Assembly (NCBI RefSeq): GCF_016718685.1
Contig: NZ_JADKCX010000002.1
Location: forward strand, 117,514 to 181,513
Direction: 5' to 3'
Length of the DNA: 64,000 bases
DNA from: Haliscomenobacter sp.
Lineage (GTDB): Bacteria > Bacteroidota > Bacteroidia > Chitinophagales > Saprospiraceae
This document shows positions 9,247-17,793 of the stretch, in pieces. The number at the start of each line of letters is the position of its first letter. Position 1 is the first letter of the stretch. Made by a program: the position numbers and the translations under genes. Below the pieces are notes generated by a model that searched no databases, had not been told where the DNA came from, and saw nothing but the letters and a program-made list of their open reading frames with translations.

Positions 9247-10323
9247 ATGAAACCTAATGACCTGAACCGAATTACAATTCGGTTTTTCCCCGTTTTTTTA
9301 TTGAGCTTGTTCTTGCTTTATTTGAGTAGTTGTTCCATTGGAAAAACAGTAAATAAAGGCCTGGATGGAATTGACAAATCAAAAATCCGGGCCATTACCG
9401 AACAAGCTGGAAAGGGCCTCATCGCTGGCATCAATCTTGACTCCATCAAAACCCAGGGTTTGATCACAAGGCTTTTGCAGGATTTAGACACCGCTGTAAA
9501 TCAAGAAATCAATGGAATTGAACTCCATCTTTTGAAAAATCGCATTACCCTTACACTTGATTCCATTTTGGTCAGTACGGTGGATGACCCCGTTAAATAT
9601 GACAAATTAAAAAACCGGATTACAAGCCTGGTCTCTTCTCTGGTTCAGGCCATCCAAAAAGACATCAATGGCCTTAATTTGGATTTGGTCAACGATAAGC
9701 TTTTAAATGAATTGGATGAGTTGCGTGCTGCGTTACTGGGGCCAAAAACAAGTGACCAACTGAGTTTGGTGTTGACCAATGCTTTGGATAGTGTAGCCGG
9801 GAGTGCAGCTTTGGTCAAAATTATCTCCAAAGTAAATACAGTGGTCGAGGATGTCAATAATAAAGCAGACAAACAAATGGACTCCCTTCGTCGAACCATC
9901 AAAATCTTGATTTATGGCTTAATTGGATTGGGGCTATTGGTGCTTTTGATCATCGGTTACGCCTACCGCAAGCGCGTTCAATCGAACAAATACAAAGAAT
10001 TGGCGGCCTTGTTGACCAAAGGCCTGGATCAAATTAAATCCCAAAAAGATTATGATCGAATTGTTGAGTGGATCAATCTGAATGCAGATACCCAACAGGT
10101 ACGTAAGCCATTGCTCGATATTCTGGCACAACATCAAGGGCAGTATCCGGGAAAAGTCAAAAGTGCAACCTATGCCGAGCGAACCATTGAACTGATCAAT
10201 ACCGCGCTCAATGGCAACGAAGATATGCGCAACAAAATCCTCAGTGCCGCAAAGACAGAACCAGGATTCCTGAACTATTTGCAACAAAAACTGGCCCAAC
10301 AAAAAACGGCAACTAATCTCTAA
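9247..10323 (+). CDS. Predicted lipoprotein with coiled regions and one membrane segment
   Basis: 358 residues, family not recognised. The signal region ends in a lipobox-like LSSC (Cys near residue 30), suggesting a lipid anchor. The extracytoplasmic part is rich in Asp/Lys/Leu/Ile and helix-prone, with recurring NGI-L and NGLNLD-type blocks (EINGIELHLLKNRITL, DINGLNLDLVNDKLL). A strong transmembrane helix around residues 222-242 (ILIYGLIGLGLLVLLIIGYAY) is followed by a basic cytoplasmic helical tail. The ATG at 9247 was chosen over an upstream frame that overlaps the CPBP gene. It lies 17 nt before the patatin-like gene, so the two are probably co-transcribed; it might anchor or scaffold the downstream proteins (inference). 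Confidence 0.75.
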   Translation: MKPNDLNRITIRFFPVFLLSLFLLYLSSCSIGKTVNKGLDGIDKSKIRAITEQAGKGLIAGINLDSIKTQGLITRLLQDLDTAVNQEINGIELHLLKNRITLTLDSILVSTVDDPVKYDKLKNRITSLVSSLVQAIQKDINGLNLDLVNDKLLNELDELRAALLGPKTSDQLSLVLTNALDSVAGSAALVKIISKVNTVVEDVNNKADKQMDSLRRTIKILIYGLIGLGLLVLLIIGYAYRKRVQSNKYKELAALLTKGLDQIKSQKDYDRIVEWINLNADTQQVRKPLLDILAQHQGQYPGKVKSATYAERTIELINTALNGNEDMRNKILSAAKTEPGFLNYLQQKLAQQKTATNL

Positions 10324-10340
10324 CACCTAACGACCTTATT

Positions 10341-11327
10341 ATGCAAAAACCCATTAAAGTGTTGTCGATTGACGGCGGAGGTACCCGAGGTGTTTTCCCG
10401 GCTACACTCCTCAATTGTATCGAAATAGAAACCGGCAAAAAAATTCACGAGCTGTTCGATGTCATTGTTGGTGCGGCTACGGGGGGCATCATTGCTACTG
10501 CGCTGGCAGCAGGTATGGATACCAAATCTATTGGCGACATTTACCTCAATCAGGCCAAGTACATTTTGCCTCGGTCTTTTTTTCGTTCGGTTTGGAATAT
10601 CCGGGGCTTGTTTGCGGCAAAGTACAGCAACCAGAACCTAAAAAAACTCTTGGAAGAGAAGTTCGGTAACAAAACCTTGGGCGATGTAGATGGCCCAGTT
10701 TTTTTGTTTCCTGCCCTCAAACTCAATCCTGCATTGTATACAGGACAAATCAAGGGATTTAAAGTGGAGGTATTCAATACCAAAGACCCCGAGTATGGCA
10801 AAGAATTATTGGTCGATGTGGCTTTGCGCACTGCTGCTGCGGCAACCAATTTACCCATCTATCAAGGCTATACGGAGGGGGGGAATTACGCGAATGATCC
10901 TGCCTTGGTTGGCTTTTTTTATTGCCTGGGAATCCCCAAAGAACAGGGTGGCGAAGGTGGACTAGGCGCAGCGCTCAGCGATATAAAAATCCTGTCCATC
11001 GGCTGCGGTTCGGATGGAAAATCCTTTGTCCCTACCGAAAAAATCGGAAAAGGAAATTGGGGGATTTTTCGTTGGCTCGGGTACCTGGTTTCTTTGGTCA
11101 TCGAGTCTAAAATGGTGGCAACGCAATATTATTTACGGCAAATTTTCACATCAGATCAGTATTTGCGCATCAATGTTGATTACAATGCTCCAGAAGCGCC
11201 TTCAGCGCTGCGGGGCCAAAAACTGGCCATTGACGTACGCGATCAGCTGCAATTGGACGCGATACACGAATATGCATTTTTGACTTTTGAAAAACACAAA
11301 ACGACCATTCTTAACTTTATTCAATAA
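10341..11327 (+). CDS. Patatin-like protein lacking the catalytic Ser-Asp dyad
   Basis: Patatin-like phospholipase fold, 328 residues, no signal peptide. The oxyanion-hole motif is intact: DGGGTRG at residues 11-17. The nucleophile elbow GxSxG reads GAATG at 44-48, with Ala46 (codon GCT) where Ser is expected. The catalytic Asp of DG[GA] reads EGG with Glu179. The rest of the fold, including ANDPALVGF after the second motif, looks conserved. Hydrolysis by the usual Ser-Asp dyad is therefore not expected, and a binding or scaffold role is more likely. Genes on both sides are within 17 and 8 nt, so it sits in the middle of a three-gene unit. Classic patatins cleave acyl chains from lipids. Confidence 0.88.
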   Translation: MQKPIKVLSIDGGGTRGVFPATLLNCIEIETGKKIHELFDVIVGAATGGIIATALAAGMDTKSIGDIYLNQAKYILPRSFFRSVWNIRGLFAAKYSNQNLKKLLEEKFGNKTLGDVDGPVFLFPALKLNPALYTGQIKGFKVEVFNTKDPEYGKELLVDVALRTAAAATNLPIYQGYTEGGNYANDPALVGFFYCLGIPKEQGGEGGLGAALSDIKILSIGCGSDGKSFVPTEKIGKGNWGIFRWLGYLVSLVIESKMVATQYYLRQIFTSDQYLRINVDYNAPEAPSALRGQKLAIDVRDQLQLDAIHEYAFLTFEKHKTTILNFIQ

Positions 11328-11335
11328 ACCCCACT

Positions 11336-12883
11336 ATGAGCAACGGAGCACCACTTTCCAAACGATTGGACTATATTTCCTGCGAAAAAAAACGCTGGCG
11401 TAATGCTACCCGAAACGTAGATGTGACGCCTCAACTTACTTTTCAACCCAGCTCTAAAGAAGACCTCATCGAGATCATCCAGGATGCAGAATCCAGAGGC
11501 TTGCGGGTGCGGGCAGTGGGTTCAGGGCATTCATTTTCTCATGCCGCAGCACCAGCAATTCCCGATTATTTTGTCGAAATGTTTAAGCTGAATACTTGTA
11601 GCCTTTATGAAGCGGCTTTAAAACCAGGACTATGCGATCGGCACTTCGTTAAGGCTCAGGCCGGACTACGCATCAAATGCCTGAATAAAAAATTGTTCAA
11701 ACTGGGGTTAGCTCTCGATAACATGGGCGCTTTTGATTGGCAAACCGTTTCTGGAGCACTGTCTACTGGCACCCATGGTACGGGCATCAATCAGCCGGCG
11801 TTTCCAGACATGGTACGCGCAATCATCCTGATTGGTACTGGGGGAAAAGTGAGCCAGATTGAACCCCGTGATGGCATAACAGATCCGAGCGATTTTGAAA
11901 AATTTGAACAGAACAAAGGAATTGAACTTATCCAGGATGATGATATTTTTTACAGCGTTGTGCTTAGTCTTGGAGGGATGGGGCTCATTTATGAACTGGT
12001 GCTGGAGGTAAGCCCCAAATATTGGATCAAAGAAACCCGGAGTGTACTGGATTGGGAAACCGAGCTCAAACCCAAACTCTTGAATGGATATTTCAAAAAA
12101 TTGGTGGAAGAGCGGTATGATTTTGTGTCTTTCAGGGTGAATCCATACAAGACTTTTTCTAAAAAACTAGGCAAAGAAGTACAGTTATGTGCTTTGGCTG
12201 TGCAGAAAAAATACCCTTGGAACCAGCGCCCTTCTGAACGTGGCTGGGCAGCTCGTTCCAAAAACGTGCTGAGTACCATTTTAGGCGATCTAGGAATTAT
12301 GTCTTGGATCATTGTGCGCTGGCTCAATTGGCGCCCTGCTTCAACGCCAAACTCCATCAACAACGTCATCAAAGGTACCCGCGACAAATTGTTTGTAGGC
12401 CGCAGTTACAAAGTTTTGTACCAAACCGGGTTGAGTATCCGCAAACATGGCATTAGTTCTGAGTTCTCCTTTCCGGTAGATTACCGGAGGCTCGTCGACT
12501 TGATAGAAGGTGTTTGCGATCATTTAGAGGACTGTAGAACGAACCACAAGGTGTACCAAACATCCCATATTCCCGTACGTTTTGTGCCACAGTCCCAGGC
12601 CTATCTTTCGCCTTGCTGTGATGGGCCACGGATGTTTGTCGATTTTCCTACCCTGGAAGATGTAAAGGGTAGGAAAGAGATCATGAAACTGACCCAACAT
12701 CACTTAATTGAAATGAAAGGAGGCGTCCCGCATTGGGGGAAGGTCAATGAGCACATTTACAGTAAGCCGGGGTTCATTGATACCCATTACCCCAAGGCCA
12801 AAATATGGCGTGAAATTCGGCGCAAGCTAGATCCTAAAGGTACTTTTCTAAGCGATTTTATAAAAAAAATGGGTTTGGAGTAA
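11336..12883 (+). CDS. FAD-dependent oxidase, aldonolactone/alditol oxidase-like
   Basis: 515-residue flavoprotein of the VAO/PCMH family, resembling L-gulono- and D-arabinono-1,4-lactone oxidases and alditol oxidase. The FAD domain shows VRAVGSGHSFS with His65, the position that binds FAD covalently in this group, and VSGALSTGTHGTG, the pyrophosphate loop. The C-terminal end RRKLDPKGTFLSDF is typical of the ALO C-domain. The middle (about 230-390) diverges and contains basic stretches. No signal peptide. It starts 8 nt after the patatin-like gene. Expected chemistry is oxidation of a sugar lactone or polyol with O2 and release of H2O2; the substrate is unknown. Confidence 0.88.
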   Translation: MSNGAPLSKRLDYISCEKKRWRNATRNVDVTPQLTFQPSSKEDLIEIIQDAESRGLRVRAVGSGHSFSHAAAPAIPDYFVEMFKLNTCSLYEAALKPGLCDRHFVKAQAGLRIKCLNKKLFKLGLALDNMGAFDWQTVSGALSTGTHGTGINQPAFPDMVRAIILIGTGGKVSQIEPRDGITDPSDFEKFEQNKGIELIQDDDIFYSVVLSLGGMGLIYELVLEVSPKYWIKETRSVLDWETELKPKLLNGYFKKLVEERYDFVSFRVNPYKTFSKKLGKEVQLCALAVQKKYPWNQRPSERGWAARSKNVLSTILGDLGIMSWIIVRWLNWRPASTPNSINNVIKGTRDKLFVGRSYKVLYQTGLSIRKHGISSEFSFPVDYRRLVDLIEGVCDHLEDCRTNHKVYQTSHIPVRFVPQSQAYLSPCCDGPRMFVDFPTLEDVKGRKEIMKLTQHHLIEMKGGVPHWGKVNEHIYSKPGFIDTHYPKAKIWREIRRKLDPKGTFLSDFIKKMGLE

Positions 12884-12898
12884 GCTCCAAACCCATTT
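12867..12898. terminator. Hairpin terminator, stronger for the minus strand
   Basis: A 14-bp perfect inverted repeat (12867-12880 with 12885-12898) has the TAA stop of the FAD oxidase in its 4-nt loop. An A-run at 12862-12869 becomes a U-run after the hairpin on the minus strand, so it should end transcription of the penicillin-binding protein gene; on the plus strand no T-run follows. Confidence 0.75.
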
Positions 12899-12945
12899 CA
12901 CCATGCTTCTAAAAGGTTATTCAGCACGATACTTTTCCACAAGAG

Positions 12946-15432
12946 TTATTCATTTTTTCCGTCTGGGTCGGTATCTTTTTCTTCTTTGTTCTCGTTCAGG
13001 AGCCCCTTTTCCAGTTGCTTTTGTTCGCGGCGTTTTTTGCGTTCTTCCTTTTTGTCCTCACGGGTAAGGTCTGTATCTGTACCGATGATGGTACTGTCGC
13101 CCTCAATCGTTGTAGTGATGAGGTTGCCCAAACTATCGAGTAAAAGAGAATCGGATGGATACCAAATGCGGTGCGCACAGCTGATGCGGTTGCGGGTAGA
13201 ATCTGGCAGTACGGCCATTTTTACATCTTTCCAACTACTAAACCGAGGGTCTTCATATACCCGTTTCATAAAGGCGCCCCAAATGGGCAGTGCTGTGGCC
13301 GCTCCTTGACCAGAATCCAGGCTTTTGAAGTGGATGATGGGACTCTCGGCACCCACCCAAACGCCGGCCACCAATTTTTGGGTTAAGCCGATGAACCAGC
13401 CGTCCGACTGGTTTTGAGTTGTTCCGGTTTTGCCAGCAAAATCACTATTGATGCCAAATTTCCAGCGTACGCTGGAGGCTGTACCGCCCGAAGTTACCGA
13501 GCGCATCATTTTCAGCATGATGTCAGCCGTACGTTCGGAAAGTACTCTTTTTTCTGGCTCAACGTTTTCGTTGGGCCCAAAATCGGCAATCAAATCTCCA
13601 TCGGCGGTTTCAATGCGTTCAATGAAAAAGAATGGACGTTTGATGCCCCGATTGACGAATACAGAATAGGCTTGCACCATTTCCTGTAAAGAAGTTTCAA
13701 CCGTGCCCAGCGCGATGGAGGGGGCATAAGGTATTTTGGACTTAATGCCCATCTCGCTGGCCAGCTTGCGCACCGGATTGATGCCTGTTTCCATGATGAT
13801 CTGGACAGAAACCGTATTGACTGATTTGGTCAGTGCTCCTTCCAGAGAATACCCTCCACCATAGCTGTTGTCCGAGTTTTTAGGTTGCCAGTTTTCATAC
13901 TCGGCATACATTTTAGGCTGATTCGGAAAATACTTGCACGGATCCATACCACTTTCCACCGCCTGTGCGTACAAGATCGGCTTGAAGGTGGAACCCACCT
14001 GCCGGCTGGATTTCACGTGATCGTATTTGACAAACTTATGGTCAAAACCACCTACCCAGGCCCGGACGGCACCCGTTTCTGGTTCAATGGCAATCAGTCC
14101 GGTATTGAGCTGGTGTAAGTAATATTTAATGGAGTCCAATTGGCTCATTTCCCGACGGATCGACCCAGCTTTCCAATCGAACAATTCCATCGGGTATTTT
14201 TCACTCATGCGGCGGATGATGCCTTCGTGCGAATACCCTTTGGCTTTCCAACCTTGGTAAATAGAGTTGGCATTCAGGATTTTGCGTAAATTCTCAGGGT
14301 TCTCCCAGGGATCCTGGTTGCTCCACTCGCCATTGAAGCGGCGTTGAATTTTGGGCATTTGTTCAAACACGGCCTGTTCTGCGTGGTTCTGCAAACGGGC
14401 GTCAATGGTGGTGTAAATTTTTAATCCGTCGGTGTAATGGTTATAGGGTTCGCCGTTGGGTTTGCGGAAATTTTTCAAGACACCTTCTAACTCCTGCCGT
14501 ACGTATTCGCGGAAATAAGTAGCCAGGCCCTCATTTTGCATGTCCAGCGAGTCGTATTCCAGGCGCAAAGGCAGGTTGGCCAATGAATCCAGTTCTGCAT
14601 CGCTGAGGTATTTGTACTTGTGCATGCGCTCGAGCACCAGGTTACGGCGCTCCAGGGCTTTTGCCGTATTTTTACGTGGATTGTACGAATTAGTAGCCTT
14701 GAGCATGCCCACCAAGATGGCGGCTTCTTCTATTTTAAGGTCTTTTGGCGATTTATTGAAAAAACGCTGCGCTGCCATTTTGATGCCGAAAACGTTGTCA
14801 CTAAAAGATACAGTATTGAGGTACATCCCCAACAGTTCCTTTTTAGTGTATACATCTTCGATTCTCCGGGCAATGACCATTTCCCGGATTTTGTTGATGA
14901 GCATGGTGGCTACGCGGTAAACCCGTCGAGGGTAAAGGTTTTTGGCCAATTGTTGGCTGAGCGTACTTCCTCCGCCCGAGGAATCTTCGTTCAAAACGAT
15001 AGAGCGAAACAAGACCCGAAACAAGGCCCGCAGGTCGATGCCACTGTGCTTCATGAAGCGGGCGTCTTCGGTTGCGATAAGAGCGTTGACCAGCGTATCC
15101 GACAATTCGTTCAATTCCGCGTTGACCCGGTTGGTAATTAAATAACGTCCAATCAATACGCCGTCGCGAGAATACACTTCTGAAGCAGTACTGTTGCGAA
15201 TTAGCCGGAGTTCCGATTTGGAAGGAACTACGCCAAAAAAGCCATTTGCCACAAAGGTGATGAGGATGGTCAGGCACAATAAAATGCCCGCAAAACCTAC
15301 AATGAGGTAGCCCAAAGCTACTTTCCAGGTGATTGGCCAGATAAAAACACTGCGGAGTGATTGCCAAAGCGGTGCAAGCCCTAGGCCAATGTAATGCCTA
15401 ATTGTTCGTAGCCACTCGGTTATACTTTCCAT
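12946..15432 (-). CDS. Class A penicillin-binding protein (PBP1A-type)
   Basis: Bifunctional peptidoglycan glycosyltransferase/transpeptidase of 828 residues anchored by one N-terminal membrane helix (VALGYLIVGFAGILLCLTIL region). The GT51 domain carries the catalytic Glu in ATEDARFMKHSG and GGSTLSQQLAKNL. The transpeptidase domain shows the nucleophile in GSTFKP (SxxK), SVN (SxN) and KTGTTQ (KTG). The C-terminus is a Lys/Glu-rich charged tail (KKEERKKRREQKQ), likely disordered. Polymerises and cross-links peptidoglycan in the periplasm. It is the last gene of its strand run and ends at the hairpin near 12880. Frame intact throughout. Confidence 0.95.
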   Translation of the reverse strand: MESITEWLRTIRHYIGLGLAPLWQSLRSVFIWPITWKVALGYLIVGFAGILLCLTILITFVANGFFGVVPSKSELRLIRNSTASEVYSRDGVLIGRYLITNRVNAELNELSDTLVNALIATEDARFMKHSGIDLRALFRVLFRSIVLNEDSSGGGSTLSQQLAKNLYPRRVYRVATMLINKIREMVIARRIEDVYTKKELLGMYLNTVSFSDNVFGIKMAAQRFFNKSPKDLKIEEAAILVGMLKATNSYNPRKNTAKALERRNLVLERMHKYKYLSDAELDSLANLPLRLEYDSLDMQNEGLATYFREYVRQELEGVLKNFRKPNGEPYNHYTDGLKIYTTIDARLQNHAEQAVFEQMPKIQRRFNGEWSNQDPWENPENLRKILNANSIYQGWKAKGYSHEGIIRRMSEKYPMELFDWKAGSIRREMSQLDSIKYYLHQLNTGLIAIEPETGAVRAWVGGFDHKFVKYDHVKSSRQVGSTFKPILYAQAVESGMDPCKYFPNQPKMYAEYENWQPKNSDNSYGGGYSLEGALTKSVNTVSVQIIMETGINPVRKLASEMGIKSKIPYAPSIALGTVETSLQEMVQAYSVFVNRGIKRPFFFIERIETADGDLIADFGPNENVEPEKRVLSERTADIMLKMMRSVTSGGTASSVRWKFGINSDFAGKTGTTQNQSDGWFIGLTQKLVAGVWVGAESPIIHFKSLDSGQGAATALPIWGAFMKRVYEDPRFSSWKDVKMAVLPDSTRNRISCAHRIWYPSDSLLLDSLGNLITTTIEGDSTIIGTDTDLTREDKKEERKKRREQKQLEKGLLNENKEEKDTDPDGKNE

Positions 15433-15503
15433 ATATTTTACATGGTTATTTAAACTGGCTTATCCTGATTCAAAACTGAATAGAGCATAGTCCAATTTTC
15501 TTG

Positions 15504-15511
15504 CAAATTTA
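15504..15511 (-). promoter_or_regulatory. Putative -7 box for the PBP1A gene
   Basis: The minus strand reads TAAATTTG, an exact TAnnTTTG match about 72 nt upstream of the ATG at 15432. No clear -33 box. Confidence 0.3.
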
Positions 15512-15613
15512 CAAAGAATGCAGATGAAAATAACGTATGGTTCGATCTCTTAACTATACAGGTGGGGAATTTTTTTCCACAAAAGTGACAGCTTTTCCAC
15601 ATCGTGTGTTGGT

Positions 15614-15973
15614 TTACAAGATATTGAGCGCTTTTTTTACCCGCAAAATCAACTCCGAGGGCTTAAAGGGTTTGGACAAAAAATCGGCTATCCCCATTTT
15701 TAAGGCTTTGGCGGTCAGTTCTTCTTCATCGGGGTCAACCAGCAGCAAAATGGTGGCGCGAGCCCCTGAATCTTGGATTTGTTGGATGATTTCCAAACCC
15801 GACTGTTTCCCCATATCGGCATCAACAATGATCAAATCGGGGTGATGGATTTGGACATCATCCAGGATAGAAGCCTTTTTTTTGCTGTAGACTACTTCTA
15901 GTCCTTGCTTTTTCAAGCGAAATTCTATGGCGGCTAGTAATATCTCTTCACTTTCACAAATGAGTACTTTCAT
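15614..15973 (-). CDS. Receiver-only response regulator (CheY-like)
   Basis: 119-residue receiver domain with no output domain. The start MKVLICESEE at 15973 is preceded in frame by sequence overlapping the neighbouring gene, so the inner ATG was chosen. Phosphoacceptor Asp51 sits in LIIVDADMGKQSG; the conserved Lys101 is in FLSKPF; acidic residues near positions 7-10 would bind Mg2+. The usual Thr/Ser that switches conformation is a Val (LLLVD, residue 79), which is odd. It starts 10 nt after the upstream gene and looks co-transcribed with it and rlmD. No histidine kinase is in the window; partner unknown. Confidence 0.85.
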   Translation of the reverse strand: MKVLICESEEILLAAIEFRLKKQGLEVVYSKKKASILDDVQIHHPDLIIVDADMGKQSGLEIIQQIQDSGARATILLLVDPDEEELTAKALKMGIADFLSKPFKPSELILRVKKALNIL

Positions 15974-15983
15974 ATTGGCTTGT

Positions 15984-16340
15984 TTAAATGTCGTAGGGTT
16001 CATCTTCCCGAGGCAAAAAGATGAATTGTGCTCCTTCATCGCTGAGTACAAAGAGGCAGAAAAATTCGCGGGGGTTTTTGTATACCCGCCGGAAGTCGTC
16101 AATCCGGTTGGTTTGCACCAATTTTTTGGTCACCATTTCCTCGAGGGTAGAAGCGTGAATCGACCATTTCGATCCTTTGTCGCTGCGCTGCACCAACAAA
16201 ATGCCCAGTTCGAGTTCGAGTTGGTGGATGGCCAAAATGGGGTACCTCGATACGTCTTCATCCATGATGGTATCTGCCGCTTGCCCCATCATTTTTTGGT
16301 AAGGCGCAAGTTCTAAGGGCAGGCGTTCGTACAAACTCAT
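15984..16340 (-). CDS. Conserved small protein, unknown function
   Basis: 118 residues, no signal peptide or membrane segment. Not recognised as a named family. It is acidic with hydrophobic patterning compatible with a small alpha/beta fold (AIHQLELELGILLVQRSDK, then FFCLFVLSDEGAQFIFLP). It begins 2 nt after the rlmD stop and ends 10 nt before the response regulator start, so the three genes likely form one operon. Translation next to a receiver-only regulator hints at a regulatory partner, but that is inference from position alone. Confidence 0.7.
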   Translation of the reverse strand: MSLYERLPLELAPYQKMMGQAADTIMDEDVSRYPILAIHQLELELGILLVQRSDKGSKWSIHASTLEEMVTKKLVQTNRIDDFRRVYKNPREFFCLFVLSDEGAQFIFLPREDEPYDI

Positions 16341-16342
16341 AT

Positions 16343-17755
16343 TTAAGATTTATTCAACTCCAATAATGCCACACTTTCAATGTGGTGGGTATGTGGGAAC
16401 ATGTCCACGGGTTGTACTTTAAGTACCTGGTATTTGGTGGACAAACGCCCCAAATCCCGCGCTTGGGTACCTGGATTACAACTGACGTAAACAATGCGTG
16501 GGGCTTCGAGCTCCAAGAGCATATTGATCACGTCTTCATGCATGCCCGCGCGGGGCGGATCGGTGATCAATAAATCTGGTTTGCCGTGCTGTGCTGCAAA
16601 ATCGCTGGTCAAAATGGCGCGTACATCACCAACGTAAAATTTGACGTTTTCCACGCCATTGACTTCCGCGTTGATTTTTGCGTCATCAATTGCTGCAGCT
16701 ACTTCCTCAATGCCTACTACTTGTTTGCAATCTTTGGCTACATACAAACCAATGCTCCCGATCCCGGTATACAGGTCATAAACATTTTCATGCCCTTGTA
16801 AGTTGGCGAAGCGAGCAACCACATCGTATAAATTCTCGCCCTGACGGGTATTCGTTTGGAAAAAAGATTTAGGGCCAATGCGGAAACGGACGTGTCCAAG
16901 TTGCTCTTCAGCATAGCCCTTCCCCGACCAGGTATGCACTGGCAAATCCCAAATGGTATCGTTCATTTTGGTGTTGATGCAATAGACTAGCGTAGTGATT
17001 TGTGGCAAACGACGTTCAACTTCTTCCAGGAACGGCCTGCGCAAATCGGGATTGTCTTCGCCAAACGCAATCAAGGCCATGGTTTCTCCCGTGGTGGTGA
17101 TGCGCAGCATGAGGTTGCGCAGAAAGCCTTCGTGTTTTTTTACATCATAAAAGCTCAGCCCTTGGGCGATGGCAATGGCGCGCACGGTATTGCGCACTGC
17201 ATTGGAAGGATCGGGTTGTAACCAACAATGCTGGATGTCAATCACTTTATCAAAACCACCCGCCGGGTGAAACCCCAGTACATCGGCGGCATTGCTCTTC
17301 TCACTATTGATTTCTTCGTGGGTCAGCCACTGTTTGCAGGAAAAGGCAAACTCCATCTTATTGCGGTAGTAATAAGGACTTTCGGCGGCCAGAATGGGTA
17401 GCCACTCGCCTACCGAAATTTTACCCAAACGGATCAAGGCATTTTCGACCACCACTGCTTTATGCCGCAACTGCGCTGCATAATCCAGGTTTTGCCATTT
17501 GCAGCCGCCACAAGTACCAAAATGACTGCATACGGGTTCTACCCTTTCGTTGGAAAACGTATTGATTTGCCTTACAACTCCTTGAATATGGCCTTTGCGT
17601 TTTTTGAGCACCAGCACATCTGCACTATCGCCGGGTACGACCCCTTTGGCGAATACAACCTGCCCATCTTCGGTTTTACCTACTGCTTTTCCCTCGTCGG
17701 CAATGCCAAAAAATTGCACATTGGAGAGGATTACATTTTTCTTTCTTCTTGCCAT
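16343..17755 (-). CDS. rlmD: 23S rRNA (uracil-C5)-methyltransferase, RlmD/RumA family
   Basis: SAM-dependent enzyme that methylates C5 of a uracil in rRNA (RlmD/RlmCD/TrmA family). An N-terminal TRAM domain covers about residues 1-60. The Fe-S cluster cysteines appear as C-x5-C-x2-C in CSHFGTCGGCKW, with a further Cys in QHCWLQPD. The SAM site is DLYTGIGSIGLYVA; DPPRAGMHEDV and the nucleophile Cys in YVSCNPGTQ complete the active site. The first in-frame start (17785) adds ten residues before MARRKKNVILSN; the inner start at 17755 fits the family better. The exact target base (1939 or 747 in E. coli numbering) cannot be told. Gene order RDD-rlmD-small protein-regulator runs on one strand. Confidence 0.92.
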   Translation of the reverse strand: MARRKKNVILSNVQFFGIADEGKAVGKTEDGQVVFAKGVVPGDSADVLVLKKRKGHIQGVVRQINTFSNERVEPVCSHFGTCGGCKWQNLDYAAQLRHKAVVVENALIRLGKISVGEWLPILAAESPYYYRNKMEFAFSCKQWLTHEEINSEKSNAADVLGFHPAGGFDKVIDIQHCWLQPDPSNAVRNTVRAIAIAQGLSFYDVKKHEGFLRNLMLRITTTGETMALIAFGEDNPDLRRPFLEEVERRLPQITTLVYCINTKMNDTIWDLPVHTWSGKGYAEEQLGHVRFRIGPKSFFQTNTRQGENLYDVVARFANLQGHENVYDLYTGIGSIGLYVAKDCKQVVGIEEVAAAIDDAKINAEVNGVENVKFYVGDVRAILTSDFAAQHGKPDLLITDPPRAGMHEDVINMLLELEAPRIVYVSCNPGTQARDLGRLSTKYQVLKVQPVDMFPHTHHIESVALLELNKS

Positions 17756-17793
17756 CAATCCGAATTGTGCCGCGAAGATACACATTCCTCTCT

